Below are positions 45,105 through 54,637 of a stretch of DNA of 64,000 bases, piece by piece. The stretch is from NCBI GenBank assembly GCA_016712445.1, contig JADJRB010000001.1:310001-374000 (forward strand), given 5' to 3'. Positions within the stretch are counted from its first letter, which is position 1; each line of letters starts with the position of its first letter. The notes under the pieces were generated by a model. The model ran no database searches, was not told the origin of the DNA, and was given only the letters and a program-made list of their open reading frames with translations. Both the position numbers and the translations under genes were made by a program. The DNA is from Acidobacteriota bacterium (lineage in GTDB: Bacteria; Pseudomonadota; Alphaproteobacteria; Caulobacterales; Hyphomonadaceae).

Positions 45105-47195
45105 ATGAGACTTGTCCGGAAAATCGCTGTGTTCGTGTCGCTGTCGGCGCTATTGGCGGGCGCCGCTGGCGCGGCTGTGCCCGAAACGCCGAGCCTGAAA
45201 CCGGGCAAGGAGCTGCCGCCGGCGGCTTCCACGCCGGTGCTGAGCGTTAACACGGCGACCACCGCGCCCGCGGCCGCCGCCCCGTCGCTCACCGCCCGCT
45301 CGTCCAATGCCCTCTATCTGGCCCGCGCCCTCAGCGCCGCCGAACGCAGCCAGTGGACCGAACTGCAGAACCTGCAATACGGCGCGCCGGATCCGGTCCT
45401 GAAGAACGTGATCATGTGGAAGCGCGCCAGCGACGGCGTGCCCGGCATGACCTTCGACGAGCTCGACCTCGCGCTGACCCTGCTCGACGGCTGGCCGCAG
45501 ACCGGCAAGATGCGCGACCGGGCCGAAGAGATCATCGAACTCTCCTCGCTCGACGCCAAGGCCCGCATTGCCTGGCTGGAAAAGTCCGGCCCGGCGACCG
45601 GTGACGGCAAGGTTGCCCTCGCCAATGCCCTTCGCGAGACCGGCCAGCGCGCCCGCGCGGATGACGTGATCAAGGACGCCTGGCGCAGCAATTCGCTGGA
45701 CTCCGATGTGCAGCGCCTCGTCCTCGCCCGCTACGGCCAATCGCTCAGCCAGGACGACCACCGTGCCCGCGTCGATTTCCTGCTCTGGACCGGTCAGACC
45801 AGCGCCGCCGAAGCCCTGAAGCCGCAGCTCACAGCCGACTACCGCAAGCTCACCGACGCGCGCATAGCGTTGGCCAAGCGCGCCAAGAATGTCGACTCCG
45901 CTGTGTCCGGCGTGCCCGACCACCTGCAATCCCATCCGGGCCTCCTCTACGAGCGCGCCAAATGGCGCCGTGTGAAGAAGGTCGACGGCGTCTCGGACCT
46001 GCTGCGCCAGATCGATGGCAAGGACGTACCGGCTTCGGGCCGCGGCCGCCTCTGGGACGAGCGCGCGATCGCGACGCGCGAGGAACTGAAGCTACGCAAC
46101 TATGCGCGCGCCTACCAGCTGACGGCGCCGCACGGCATGTCGAGCGGCGGGGACTTTGCCGACGCCGAATGGCTCGCCGGCTGGATCGCGCTTCGTCTCA
46201 ACGGCGATGCCACCCGTAGCCTTGGCCACTTCGAAACGATGGCTGCCGGCGTCTCCAGCCCGGTCAGCGTGGCGCGCGGCTATTACTGGACAGGCCGGGC
46301 CCGCGATGCGCTGGGTCAGGCCGACCAGGCAGTCGCCGCCTACAGCGTCGCCTCGACCCACAAGTACACCTATTACGGCCAGCTTGCCTCCGAACGTCTC
46401 GGCGACAAGGCGGTCGACCTCGGCGCGCCGCGTGTTCCGACGACGGAAGAACTGGCGAAGTTCAACGCCAATCCGGTCGTGCAGGCGATGCGCCTGCTCG
46501 GCGAGGCGGGCGAGTCGGAAAGCGTGCGCCAGTTTGCCTATTTCCTCGACGACCAGCTGACCGATCCGGTTGAATACGAACTGCTCTCCGCAATGGCGAA
46601 CGAGCTTGCGACGCCGGAAGTTGGCGTACGTGTCGGCAAGGCCGGCCTGCAGCGCGGCGTCGTCGCGCCGGGCGCGGCCTATCCGGTCATCAACCCGCCG
46701 ATCTCCCGCAAGCCGGAAGTCGAGCGCGCCTTCGTGCTCGCCATCACGCGGCAGGAAAGCGAATTCAATCCGAACGCCATCAGCCGTGTCGGCGCGCGCG
46801 GCCTGATGCAGTTCATGCCGGCGACCGCAAAAGGCGAAGCCCGCCTGCGCGGCCTCGGCTACCAGCAATCCTGGCTGACGGATGATCCCGGCTACAACCT
46901 CACGCTTGGCGGCCTGCATCTCGACACGCTGATCAAGCAGTTCGGCGGCAGCTACATCATGACCGCCGCGGCCTACAACGCCGGCCCGTCCCGCCCCGGC
47001 CAGTGGGTGCGCGACTACGGCGACCCCCGCACCGGCCAGATCGACCCGATCGACTGGGTGGAATTCATCCCCTTCTCCGAGACCCGCAACTACGTCCAGC
47101 GCGTCATGGAAAACATCCAGGTCTACCGCCACCGCATCTCCGGTCAGCCCGAAGACATCCGCCTCAGCGAAGACCTGAAGCGCGGGCGTCGGTAG
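45105..47195 (+). CDS. Soluble lytic murein transglycosylase (Slt70-like)
   Basis: A 696-aa periplasmic enzyme that cleaves the glycan strands of peptidoglycan. It has a signal peptide (IAVFVSLSALLAGAAGAA). Helical superhelix residues run from about 60 to 500. The SLT domain starts near residue 545: ITRQESEFNPNAISRVGARGLMQFMPATAKGEARL with catalytic Glu in RQESEF, then LGGLHLDTLIKQFGG and the substrate-groove phrase TAAAYNAGPSRPGQWV. The long N-terminal part fits the Slt70 doughnut. A divergent dapA suggests shared control. Confidence 0.93.
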   Translation: MRLVRKIAVFVSLSALLAGAAGAAVPETPSLKPGKELPPAASTPVLSVNTATTAPAAAAPSLTARSSNALYLARALSAAERSQWTELQNLQYGAPDPVLKNVIMWKRASDGVPGMTFDELDLALTLLDGWPQTGKMRDRAEEIIELSSLDAKARIAWLEKSGPATGDGKVALANALRETGQRARADDVIKDAWRSNSLDSDVQRLVLARYGQSLSQDDHRARVDFLLWTGQTSAAEALKPQLTADYRKLTDARIALAKRAKNVDSAVSGVPDHLQSHPGLLYERAKWRRVKKVDGVSDLLRQIDGKDVPASGRGRLWDERAIATREELKLRNYARAYQLTAPHGMSSGGDFADAEWLAGWIALRLNGDATRSLGHFETMAAGVSSPVSVARGYYWTGRARDALGQADQAVAAYSVASTHKYTYYGQLASERLGDKAVDLGAPRVPTTEELAKFNANPVVQAMRLLGEAGESESVRQFAYFLDDQLTDPVEYELLSAMANELATPEVGVRVGKAGLQRGVVAPGAAYPVINPPISRKPEVERAFVLAITRQESEFNPNAISRVGARGLMQFMPATAKGEARLRGLGYQQSWLTDDPGYNLTLGGLHLDTLIKQFGGSYIMTAAAYNAGPSRPGQWVRDYGDPRTGQIDPIDWVEFIPFSETRNYVQRVMENIQVYRHRISGQPEDIRLSEDLKRGRR

Positions 47196-47344
47196 ATCCC
47201 GCCGCCGCCGTGCGCCAGGTGGGGCGGGGACAACGGCCCTTCCCCCCACCGCCTCCTGCCGCTACGCTACCTCCTCGATCGCTCCATAAGTCGGGCTGAC
47301 TTGTGGAGTCTTTTGTGGACAGTTTGTGGAGCGGGGAACGGGCT

Positions 47345-48790
47345 ATGAACGCAACCTTCAAGGCGGCACTTTTTGCGGGCGGGATCGCCCTCCTTTCGGC
47401 CTGCAACAATGAAACGGCAGGTGCGCCCGGCAGCGCAGCCGAGGGCGCAGGGCCCGGCGGCGCGACTGTGGCAACCGCCTCGGTCGCCGGCATGCCGGAA
47501 GGCCCGCTGCGGGTCGCCGACGAGAGCCTCGTCTCCCTCTACAAGCAGCTGCACGAGACGCCGGAGCTGTCCTTCAAGGAAGCTCAGACCTCGGCGCTCC
47601 TCGCCAGCGAGATGAAATCATTGGGATTTGCCGTCACCGAAGGCCTCGGCGATGTCTGGGTCAAGGACAAGGCCGTGCGCGACCATGACGAGGTCCGCCC
47701 CGGCGTCGGCGGCTACGGCCTCGTCGCCGTCTACGAGAATGGACCCGGCCCCGTCGTCCTCGTGCGCACCGACATGGACGCGCTCCCCGTGCCCGAACAG
47801 ACCGGCTTCCCTTTCGCCTCGAAGGTCAATTCGCAAACCTGGACCGGCGTAGACAGCCCGGTCATGCACGCCTGCGGTCACGACGTGCACATGACAGTCT
47901 GGGTCGGCACGGCCCGCAAGCTTATTGCTGAAAAATCAAAGTGGAAGGGCACGCTCGTGATGATCGCGCAGCCCGCCGAAGAGATCGGCCTCGGCGCCGA
48001 GGCCATGCTGGCAGACGGGCTTTATTCGCGCTTCCCGAAGCCGGACTACAACATCGCCCTGCACGTTTCGGCCGGCGCCCCGGCGGGCACCATCAGCTAT
48101 TCGTCCGGCTTCGCGCTCGCCAACGTCGATTCCGTCGACATCAAGGTGAAAGGCGTGGGCGGACACGGCGCCTATCCGCACACCACGGTCGACCCCGTTC
48201 TTGTCGGCAGCCATATCGTGGTCGCGCTGCAAAGCCTCGTGTCGCGCAACACGAACCCGCTCGACTCTGCCGTGGTGACAGTTGGCTCGTTCAAGGCCGG
48301 CGCCAAGCACAATATCATCCCCGATGAAGCCGAACTGCTGATCACCGTGCGCTCCTATGAGGACAAGACGCGCCAGATGCTGCTCGACGGCATCAAGCGG
48401 ATCGCCGAAGGCCAGGCGGCCGCCTTCGGCGCCCCGGCGCCCGAGATCACGGTCGAAAGCGATTACACACCGGCGACCTATAACGACCCCGACCTGACAA
48501 CCCGCGCCATGGCGGCGATCAGCAAGGAGCTTGGGGAAGCAAATGTCCGTTCGGTCCCACCGGTGATGGGCGGCGAAGATTTCAGCCAGTACGCCCGCAC
48601 CGAAGACAAGATCCCGAGCGTCATCTTCTGGCTCGGCGCCGTCGACCCCGACAAGTACGCCGCCTCGCAGATCGACGGCATGCCGCTGCCCTCGCTCCAC
48701 TCCGGCCTCTTCGCCCCGGACTACGATCCGGCAATTGCCACCGGCGTCGACGCGATGACTGCCGCCGTGGAAGCGCTGTTCAAGAAATAG
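47345..48790 (+). CDS. M20-family amidohydrolase, lipoprotein
   Basis: A 481-aa metallopeptidase/deacylase of the M20 family. A lipobox (ALLSAC) follows the signal peptide, so it is anchored outside the cytoplasm. Zinc-site residues are His in HACGHDVHMTVW, the Glu pair in PAEEIGLGAEAM, His in IALHVSAGAPAG, and the C-terminal His in LPSLHSGLFAPD. The dimerisation segment VKGVGGHGAYPHTTVDP is typical of IAA-amino-acid or hippurate hydrolase relatives. Exact substrate unknown. The start at 47345 follows a longer unused frame. Confidence 0.9.
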   Translation: MNATFKAALFAGGIALLSACNNETAGAPGSAAEGAGPGGATVATASVAGMPEGPLRVADESLVSLYKQLHETPELSFKEAQTSALLASEMKSLGFAVTEGLGDVWVKDKAVRDHDEVRPGVGGYGLVAVYENGPGPVVLVRTDMDALPVPEQTGFPFASKVNSQTWTGVDSPVMHACGHDVHMTVWVGTARKLIAEKSKWKGTLVMIAQPAEEIGLGAEAMLADGLYSRFPKPDYNIALHVSAGAPAGTISYSSGFALANVDSVDIKVKGVGGHGAYPHTTVDPVLVGSHIVVALQSLVSRNTNPLDSAVVTVGSFKAGAKHNIIPDEAELLITVRSYEDKTRQMLLDGIKRIAEGQAAAFGAPAPEITVESDYTPATYNDPDLTTRAMAAISKELGEANVRSVPPVMGGEDFSQYARTEDKIPSVIFWLGAVDPDKYAASQIDGMPLPSLHSGLFAPDYDPAIATGVDAMTAAVEALFKK

Positions 48791-48979
48791 CGTCGGCCTT
48801 TTCTTCCCCGTTTTCAAAGATGGCGGGATTAAGGCAGGCAACCTTGCCAGAGCCGATCCGATTCGCTATACCCCCTTTTGCTCAGAGTGCGCAAAAGTAG
48901 CAGCGCTGTCACGAACGAGCCCCGGGTCCCGCAACAACGTTTGAAGGCGTGCCTTGAAACGCGGACATTCGGGCCTAAC

Positions 48980-49000
48980 TTATACTCAAATCGAGCATAA
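48980..49000. promoter_or_regulatory. Palindromic operator upstream of nadA (NadQ-like)
   Basis: TTATACTC - AAATC - GAGCATAA is an inverted repeat with one mismatch per arm, lying 22 bp before nadA's Shine-Dalgarno-preceded start. Genes of NAD synthesis in alphaproteobacteria are known to be controlled by a NadQ regulator with AT-rich palindromes of this kind, though I recall rather than verified the motif. A second inverted repeat, CTTTTGC-N9-GCAAAAG, is at 48875-48897. Overlap with the likely minus-10 box (TATACT) suggests repression. Confidence 0.55.
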
Positions 49001-49022
49001 TTACTCGAGGATGGAGGCTGAC

Positions 49023-50165
49023 ATGGCACGACTGATCGATTCCGGACCGGGCTGCCCGACCCCGACCCCGCTGCGGGGCCGCTCTGCGGCCGAGGCGCGC
49101 GGGCTGGTCTATGATGACGCCGTCAAGGCAGAGACCGACAGCCTTTATCCGCTGGTCGCCGATTTCGTGACGCCGATGGAATGGCCGGCGATCGCGCCGC
49201 TGGTGGCCGGTATCAACCGGCTCAAGAAAGCGAAGAACGCGGTGATCCTCGCGCACAATTACATGACGCCCGACATCTTCAGCCTGGTCGGGGATTTCCG
49301 GGGCGACAGCCTGCAGCTTGCCCGCGAGGCGGCCGCGACGAATGCCGACATCATCGTGCAGGCCGGTGTGCATTTCATGGCCGAGACCTCGAAGATCCTC
49401 GCGCCCGAAAAGACCGTGCTGATCCCCGACACCCGCGCCGGGTGCTCGCTGGCGGCGTCGATCACGGGCGCGGACGTGCGCCTGATCAAGCAGAAATATC
49501 CGGACTATCCGGTTGTCACCTATGTGAACTGCACCGCCGAGGTGAAGGCCGAGTGCCATATCACGTGCACCAGCTCCAATGCGGCGCAGGTGGTCGAACA
49601 CATCGCGAAAGAATGGAACAGCGACACCGTGATCATGGTGCCGGACCAGTATCTGGCCAAGAACGTGGCCGCGCAGACGGGCATCCGGATCCTGACCTGG
49701 CCGGGCGCGTGCGAGGTGCATGAGTTGTTCTCGGCCGAGGACGTGAAGCAGCTGCGCGAGGCGCATCCGGGCGTCGTCATCCTGGCGCACCCTGAGTGCC
49801 CGCCGGACGTGTTGCAGGAGGCGGACTTTGCCGGTTCGACGTCTGCGCTCTCCAGCTATGTGGCCGACAAGCAGCCGCCCAAGGTGGTGCTGCTGACGGA
49901 ATGTTCGATGAGTGACAACGTCGCCGCCGAGAACCCCGACGTGAACTTCATCCGGCCGTGCAATCTCTGCCCGCACATGAAGCGGATCACGCTTGAGAAT
50001 ATCTATGACTGCCTGGTCAACGGCGAGTTCGAAGTGAGCATCCCGGAAGACGTCCGGGTACGCGCCAAGGCGGCGCTGGATGCCATGCTGGCGCTGCCGA
50101 AAATGGCGCGCCCGCTGGCCTTCAAGACCGGCCTCAAGCCGCTTGAGCTGGAAATGGTCGTGTGA
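49023..50165 (+). CDS. nadA: Quinolinate synthase A
   Basis: NadA condenses iminoaspartate and dihydroxyacetone phosphate to quinolinate, the first committed step of NAD synthesis with nadB. The 380-aa protein uses a 4Fe-4S cluster: cysteines in RAGCSLAAS, HPECPP and RPCNLCPHMKRI are the conserved ligand group. Other landmarks are ILAHNYMTPDI and DFRGDSLQLA. The ATG at 49023 is preferred because GGAGG lies five bases upstream; 49011 is an alternative. It leads the nadA-orf-nadB-nadC operon. Confidence 0.95.
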   Translation: MARLIDSGPGCPTPTPLRGRSAAEARGLVYDDAVKAETDSLYPLVADFVTPMEWPAIAPLVAGINRLKKAKNAVILAHNYMTPDIFSLVGDFRGDSLQLAREAAATNADIIVQAGVHFMAETSKILAPEKTVLIPDTRAGCSLAASITGADVRLIKQKYPDYPVVTYVNCTAEVKAECHITCTSSNAAQVVEHIAKEWNSDTVIMVPDQYLAKNVAAQTGIRILTWPGACEVHELFSAEDVKQLREAHPGVVILAHPECPPDVLQEADFAGSTSALSSYVADKQPPKVVLLTECSMSDNVAAENPDVNFIRPCNLCPHMKRITLENIYDCLVNGEFEVSIPEDVRVRAKAALDAMLALPKMARPLAFKTGLKPLELEMVV

Positions 50166-50243
50166 CGGGCGTGTGAAGGAGACGGCTTGCCAAGGGCGGG
50201 CCGAAGTCGTGAAGTCAACCGGACCCTAGTCGAGGAGGCGTCC

Positions 50244-50714
50244 ATGTCGAACTACCACAAGCCGGTTCTCGGCCTGTTGCTGCTTGCGATTGCTGCCGGG
50301 CTGCCTGCGGGCGCGGTGAAAGGCAAGGTTGATACCGACAAGGCCGACGTTCTGGGCAGCTGGAGCTTCCAGACGCGGCCCTACCGGGAGGGCACCTGCG
50401 TGATGACGGGCACCATGACACTTGCTCCGCATCCGGACGAAGGGCTCTACAATTGCGAACTGACCGCCGTGGAGATGTGCTCCATGTGGGGCCGGTCTGT
50501 CGTGCGCCAGTCCTGCGAGGCGCGCCGGTTCGGTGACCAGGTCTCGATCCGCTCGAACATCGAGGAATTCATCGAAACGAAGAACCCCGAGATGCTGTAC
50601 GTGCCGGACAATTTCACGCTGACGGTCCAGTCGCATGAGCGCATGTTCGGCGCGCTGGTCTCTGCCGTGACGGCGCCGGTCGAATTCCGCCGTGCCAATG
50701 ACGGGATATCCTGA
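50244..50714 (+). CDS. Secreted hypothetical protein inside the NAD operon
   Basis: A 156-aa exported protein of unknown family (signal peptide LGLLLLAIAAGLPAGA). The mature part is compact, with four cysteines (in GTCVMT, YNCELT, EMCSMW and QSCEAR) and a mid region LYNCELTAVEMCSMWGRSVV. It lies between nadA (78-bp gap) and nadB, which overlaps its 3' region, and has its own GAGGAGG ribosome site, so it is likely expressed with the operon. No link to NAD synthesis is obvious. Confidence 0.7.
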   Translation: MSNYHKPVLGLLLLAIAAGLPAGAVKGKVDTDKADVLGSWSFQTRPYREGTCVMTGTMTLAPHPDEGLYNCELTAVEMCSMWGRSVVRQSCEARRFGDQVSIRSNIEEFIETKNPEMLYVPDNFTLTVQSHERMFGALVSAVTAPVEFRRANDGIS

Positions 50715-50721
50715 GGCAGCG

Positions 50722-52260
50722 ATGTTCGAAGGGGACGCTCACCGGATACGCGCCGAAGCGGGGGCGAGCGTTGATGTGCTGATCGTCGGCGCGGGCCTTG
50801 CCGGCCTGTTCCTCGCCTTGAAACTCGCGCCGCGCCATTGCCTCGTCGTATCGCCCTCACCGCTCGGACAGGCCGCCTCGTCGGCCTGGGCGCAGGGCGG
50901 CCTCGCAGCGGCGCTCGACCCGCTCGACAGCCCTGCCCAGCACGCCGCCGATACGGTGGCCGCCGGCGCCGGGCTGGTCGACCCCGTGATCGCCCGCCTC
51001 ATCGCCGAAGATGGCCCCGCCCGCGTGCGCGACCTGCTGGCCCTCGGCGTACCGTTCGACCGCACGCCTGACGGCGCCCTTGCCCTGTCGCTGGAAGCGG
51101 CCCATTCGCGCCCGCGCGTCGCACGCGTCTCCGGCGACCTTGCCGGCAAGGCAATCATGGACGCCCTGGTGGCCGCGGTGCAGGCGACGCCGAGCATCGA
51201 GTTGATCGAAGGCGCACGCGCCGTCTCGCTGCTGCAGGACGGCAACGGGCGGGTGGCAGGCGTGGTGCTGCGGGACATGGCGGGCCAGCTGACGGCGCGC
51301 ACCGCGCGCGCCACCGCCATGTGCACTGGCGGATCGGGCGGCCTGTTCCGCGTCACGACCAACCCGCGCGAAGCACAAGGCGACGCCATTGCGATGGCCT
51401 ACGAAGCCGGCGCGCTGCTTGGTGATCTCGAGTTTGTTCAATTCCACCCGACCGGTATCGATATCGGCCGCGACCCCGCACCGCTAGCGACCGAGGCGCT
51501 GCGCGGCGAAGGCGCCACGCTGCACAATGCCGACGGGCGCGCTTTCATGTCGGACTATCATCCGCTGGCGGAACTTGCGCCGCGCGACGAAGTGGCCCGT
51601 GCCATCCATGCCGAACGCCTTGCCGGTCGCGGCGCCTTCCTCGATTGCCGCAAGGCGGTGGGCGATCATTTCCCGGATCACTTCCCGACCGTGTTCGCCG
51701 CCTGCATGAGCGCCGGTATAGATCCGCGTACCGACCGTATCCCGGTTGCGCCCGCGGCGCACTATCACATGGGCGGCATCGTCTCCGACCTCTGGGGCCG
51801 CTCCACGCTGGCCGGACTCTCCGTCTGCGGCGAGTGCAGCTCCACCGGCGCCCACGGTGCCAACCGGCTCGCGTCGAACTCCCTGCTTGAAGCCGTGGTC
51901 TTCTCCGAGCGCATCGCGCGCCGGCTGAATTCCGCCGTGCTGGATGCGCCGGCGGCAAGTGAAGCCGCCGTGCCATCGACGCTGCCCGCCCACCGCCTGC
52001 TACAATTGCGCGAAGCGATGTCGGCGCATTGCGGCGTGGTTCGCAATGCGGCCGGCCTCAATCGCGTGCTGGACCTCTGCGCCCAGATCGAACCGGAAGC
52101 GCCGGGCGCGCCCGCGCTCACGGCTGCCCGCATGATCGCCGAAGGCGCCCTCGCCCGCACTGAAAGCCGCGGCGGACATTTCCGCGACGACTTTCCCCTG
52201 ACGGGCCGGCCGCAGCGCCAGTTCGTCGCCCATCCACCTGCCGAACACGTGGCCCCATGA
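50722..52260 (+). CDS. nadB: L-aspartate oxidase
   Basis: NadB oxidises L-aspartate to iminoaspartate using FAD. The 512-aa flavoprotein has the FAD motif VGAGLAGLFLA (near residue 18), SSAWAQGGLAAAL, GGSGGLFRVTTNP, HPTGIDIGRD, and the family HYHMGGIVSDLWGRS and GANRLASNSLLEAVVFSERIA. The ATG at 50722 has GAGG at five bases; 50692 and 50698 would lie in the previous gene. Its stop overlaps the nadC start (ATGA), as is typical of this operon. Confidence 0.95.
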   Translation: MFEGDAHRIRAEAGASVDVLIVGAGLAGLFLALKLAPRHCLVVSPSPLGQAASSAWAQGGLAAALDPLDSPAQHAADTVAAGAGLVDPVIARLIAEDGPARVRDLLALGVPFDRTPDGALALSLEAAHSRPRVARVSGDLAGKAIMDALVAAVQATPSIELIEGARAVSLLQDGNGRVAGVVLRDMAGQLTARTARATAMCTGGSGGLFRVTTNPREAQGDAIAMAYEAGALLGDLEFVQFHPTGIDIGRDPAPLATEALRGEGATLHNADGRAFMSDYHPLAELAPRDEVARAIHAERLAGRGAFLDCRKAVGDHFPDHFPTVFAACMSAGIDPRTDRIPVAPAAHYHMGGIVSDLWGRSTLAGLSVCGECSSTGAHGANRLASNSLLEAVVFSERIARRLNSAVLDAPAASEAAVPSTLPAHRLLQLREAMSAHCGVVRNAAGLNRVLDLCAQIEPEAPGAPALTAARMIAEGALARTESRGGHFRDDFPLTGRPQRQFVAHPPAEHVAP

Positions 52261-53114
52261 CCCTTGAAATTCCGCCGCTGCCAGGGATCATCCTTGATCC
52301 CATCGTACGCCTTGCGCTCGCCGAAGATCTTGGCCGGGCGGGTGACCTGACGACTGACGCGACCATTCCGGCCGGCACGCCGATGCGCGCGGTGATCGCG
52401 GCGCGCAAGCCGGGCGTACTCGCCGGGCTCGACGTGGCCGCGCATGCACTGCGCCTCGTTGACCCTGAGGTGCGCCTGACGGTTCGCAAGCACGACGGCG
52501 CAGCCCTTGCGCCGGGCGATGTCGTCGCGGAACTGGACGGCGCGGCGCGCTCCATCCTGATCGCCGAGCGCACGATGCTGAATTTCCTCGGGCGGCTGTC
52601 GGGCGTCGCAAGCCTGACGCGGCAATACGTCGATGCGGTCGCCCACACGCACACGCGCGTCGTCTGCACACGGAAGACCACACCCGGCCACCGCGCGCTG
52701 GAGAAACGCGCGGTGCGGTGCGGCGGCGGCACCTCGCATCGCTACGGTCTCGATGATGCGATCCTGATCAAGGACAACCACATCGCCGCGTGCGGCGGCT
52801 CGATTACCGATGCGCTGACGCGCGCCAAGGCCTATGCCGGGCATCTGAGGATGATCGAGATCGAAGTCGATACACTCACCCAGCTTGAAGAAGCCTTGCG
52901 TCATGGACCGCACGCCGTCCTGCTCGACAACATGAGCCTGGACGACCTGCGCGCCGCCGTGAAACTGACCGCGGGGCGCGTACCTCTGGAGGCCTCGGGC
53001 GGCGTGACGCTTGCTTCCCTAGCGGCAATCGCCGAGACGGGCGTTGACTTCATTTCCTCCGGCGCGCTGACGCATTCCGCGCCGAACCTTGACCTTGGAC
53101 TGGATGTCGTCTGA
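52257..53114 (+). CDS. nadC: Nicotinate-nucleotide pyrophosphorylase (carboxylating)
   Basis: NadC converts quinolinate and PRPP to nicotinate mononucleotide and CO2. The 285-aa product shows LAEDLGRAGDLTTDATI, RTMLNFLGRLSGVASLTRQYVD, TRKTTPGHRALEKRAV, GGGTSHRYGLDDAILIKDNH, and LEASGGVTLASL with the C-terminal ISSGALTHSAPNLDLGLD. These residues bind PRPP and quinolinate. It is the last gene of the nad operon, coupled to nadB by a 4-bp overlap. Confidence 0.96.
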   Translation: MTLEIPPLPGIILDPIVRLALAEDLGRAGDLTTDATIPAGTPMRAVIAARKPGVLAGLDVAAHALRLVDPEVRLTVRKHDGAALAPGDVVAELDGAARSILIAERTMLNFLGRLSGVASLTRQYVDAVAHTHTRVVCTRKTTPGHRALEKRAVRCGGGTSHRYGLDDAILIKDNHIAACGGSITDALTRAKAYAGHLRMIEIEVDTLTQLEEALRHGPHAVLLDNMSLDDLRAAVKLTAGRVPLEASGGVTLASLAAIAETGVDFISSGALTHSAPNLDLGLDVV

Positions 53115-53165
53115 CTGTCAGGAGAGGCGCGCCGGAGCGGCGCACCAGCACCCGGGGAGTTACAG

Positions 53166-53975
53166 ATGACCGCCGCCAACGGCCGCAAGAGCATCTTCAT
53201 TACTGGCGCCGCGTCCGGCATCGGCGCGGAGACAGCCCGCCATTTCAGCCGCAAGGGCTGGTTCTGCGGCCTGTATGACGTCAACGAGATGGGCCTGAAG
53301 GCCGTGCAGGGCGAACTCGGCGCGGCCAACTGCCATGTCGCAAGGCTGGACGTTACCCGGCGCGCGGACTGGGCCGCAGCGATGGAAGGATTCGGCGCCG
53401 CCACCGGCCGCAAGATGGACGTGTTGTTCAACAATGCCGGCATCGGACGTCACGGCTGGTTCGAAGAGGTTCCGCCGGAAGACGCCGACCTCATCGTCGA
53501 CATCAACGTGAAGGGAGTCGTGAACGGCGTTTACGCAGCGCTGCCGCTGCTGAAGGCGACACCCGGCGCACGCATCCTCAACACGGCCTCGACGGCAGGC
53601 ATCGTCGGCGCGCCGCAACTCGCCGTCTATTCGGCCTCGAAATGGGCCGTACGCGGATTGTCTGAAGCCCTCGACGCGGAGTTTCGCGATCTCGGCATCA
53701 AGGTGATGAGCCTGATGCCGTGGTTCGTGGATACGCCGATCCTTGACATGGGAAAATCCGAAGGCTCCAACGAAAAGATGTCGGACCAGATGAAGGCGAA
53801 TGGCGCGACGATCTATCCCGTATCGATGGCTGCAGAGAAGGTCTGGGAAGCGGCGCACGGCGACGACATCCAGTACATGGTGGGCGGCGAGGCCGAGCGA
53901 GCACGGTTCATGACGCGCTGGCTGCCGGGGCTTGTGCGCAAGCAGATCAAGAAGAACGTGCCACCGCGCGCCTAG
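53166..53975 (+). CDS. SDR family oxidoreductase
   Basis: A 269-aa classical short-chain dehydrogenase: ITGAASGIGAETARHFS (about residues 12-28), LFNNAGIGRHG, LNTASTAGIVGAP, and YSASKWAVRGLSEAL with the YxxxK pair. Subfamily phrases near the C-terminus fit acyl- or steroid-type SDRs, but the substrate is not known. It follows nadC after 51 bp, probably as a separate unit. Its 3' end overlaps the stop of the convergent O-methyltransferase gene by 4 bp. Confidence 0.88.
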   Translation: MTAANGRKSIFITGAASGIGAETARHFSRKGWFCGLYDVNEMGLKAVQGELGAANCHVARLDVTRRADWAAAMEGFGAATGRKMDVLFNNAGIGRHGWFEEVPPEDADLIVDINVKGVVNGVYAALPLLKATPGARILNTASTAGIVGAPQLAVYSASKWAVRGLSEALDAEFRDLGIKVMSLMPWFVDTPILDMGKSEGSNEKMSDQMKANGATIYPVSMAAEKVWEAAHGDDIQYMVGGEAERARFMTRWLPGLVRKQIKKNVPPRA

Positions 53976-54637
53976 CGCTTCAGCGCGACAGCCAGGCCGT
54001 CATGACCCTTGATGCCGACCTGCTGCAGCACGATCGAGTCGAACTGGTCGCCCGACGATAAGTCAGCGAGGAACCGCGCCGCGCCGGCGGCCATCACGTC
54101 TCCCGCCGGCGGATCGAGCACAGCGCCCTTGCGCACGACATTGTCCGCGAGAAGCAATCCGCCGGGTCGCAGCAGGCGCGCGGATTCGGCGAGGTAGGCG
54201 GGGTAATCGTCCTTGTTGGCGTCGAGGAAGACGAGGTCGAAGTTGCCTTCCATCCCCGCGAGCAGATCGAGCGCCACGCCGTTCAGTACACGGACCTTGT
54301 CTGACAACCCGGCTTCGGCAAACGAGTCGCGCGCAAAGGCGGCGTGCGCGGGGTCGAGCTCCAGCGTGACGAGTTCGCCGTCTACCGGCAAGGCGCGCGC
54401 CAGCCAGATGCCCGAATACCCGCCGAGCGTGCCGATCTCGAGAATCCTGCGGGCACCTGTCATTCGCGCAAACAGGTAGAGGAGCTTGCCCTGCCCTGCC
54501 GACACTTCGATTCTGGGCAGGCCGGATGAGGCAGCCCGGCGGTGCAGGTTTTCCAGGACGGCATCTTCAGATGCAAAAAGGCCGTCGATGAACCCATCGA
54601 CGGCCTGGAAAATCTCTTGCTCTTCGTTCCGGCTCAA
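53972..54637 (-). CDS. Class I SAM-dependent O-methyltransferase (CCoAOMT family)
   Basis: A 221-aa enzyme with the family-3 O-methyltransferase pattern: ILEIGTLGGYSGIWLARALP (SAM site, about residues 65-84), LVTLELDPAHAAFA, and the catalytic DLVFLDANKDDYPAYL, whose Asp pair binds a divalent metal. Close relatives methylate catechol-type hydroxyls. The start is TTG at 54637, overlapping the stop of the upstream SleB gene; no ATG is available in a better position and the Shine-Dalgarno is weak. It is thus the second gene of a two-gene unit. Confidence 0.85.
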   Translation of the reverse strand: MSRNEEQEIFQAVDGFIDGLFASEDAVLENLHRRAASSGLPRIEVSAGQGKLLYLFARMTGARRILEIGTLGGYSGIWLARALPVDGELVTLELDPAHAAFARDSFAEAGLSDKVRVLNGVALDLLAGMEGNFDLVFLDANKDDYPAYLAESARLLRPGGLLLADNVVRKGAVLDPPAGDVMAAGAARFLADLSSGDQFDSIVLQQVGIKGHDGLAVALKR

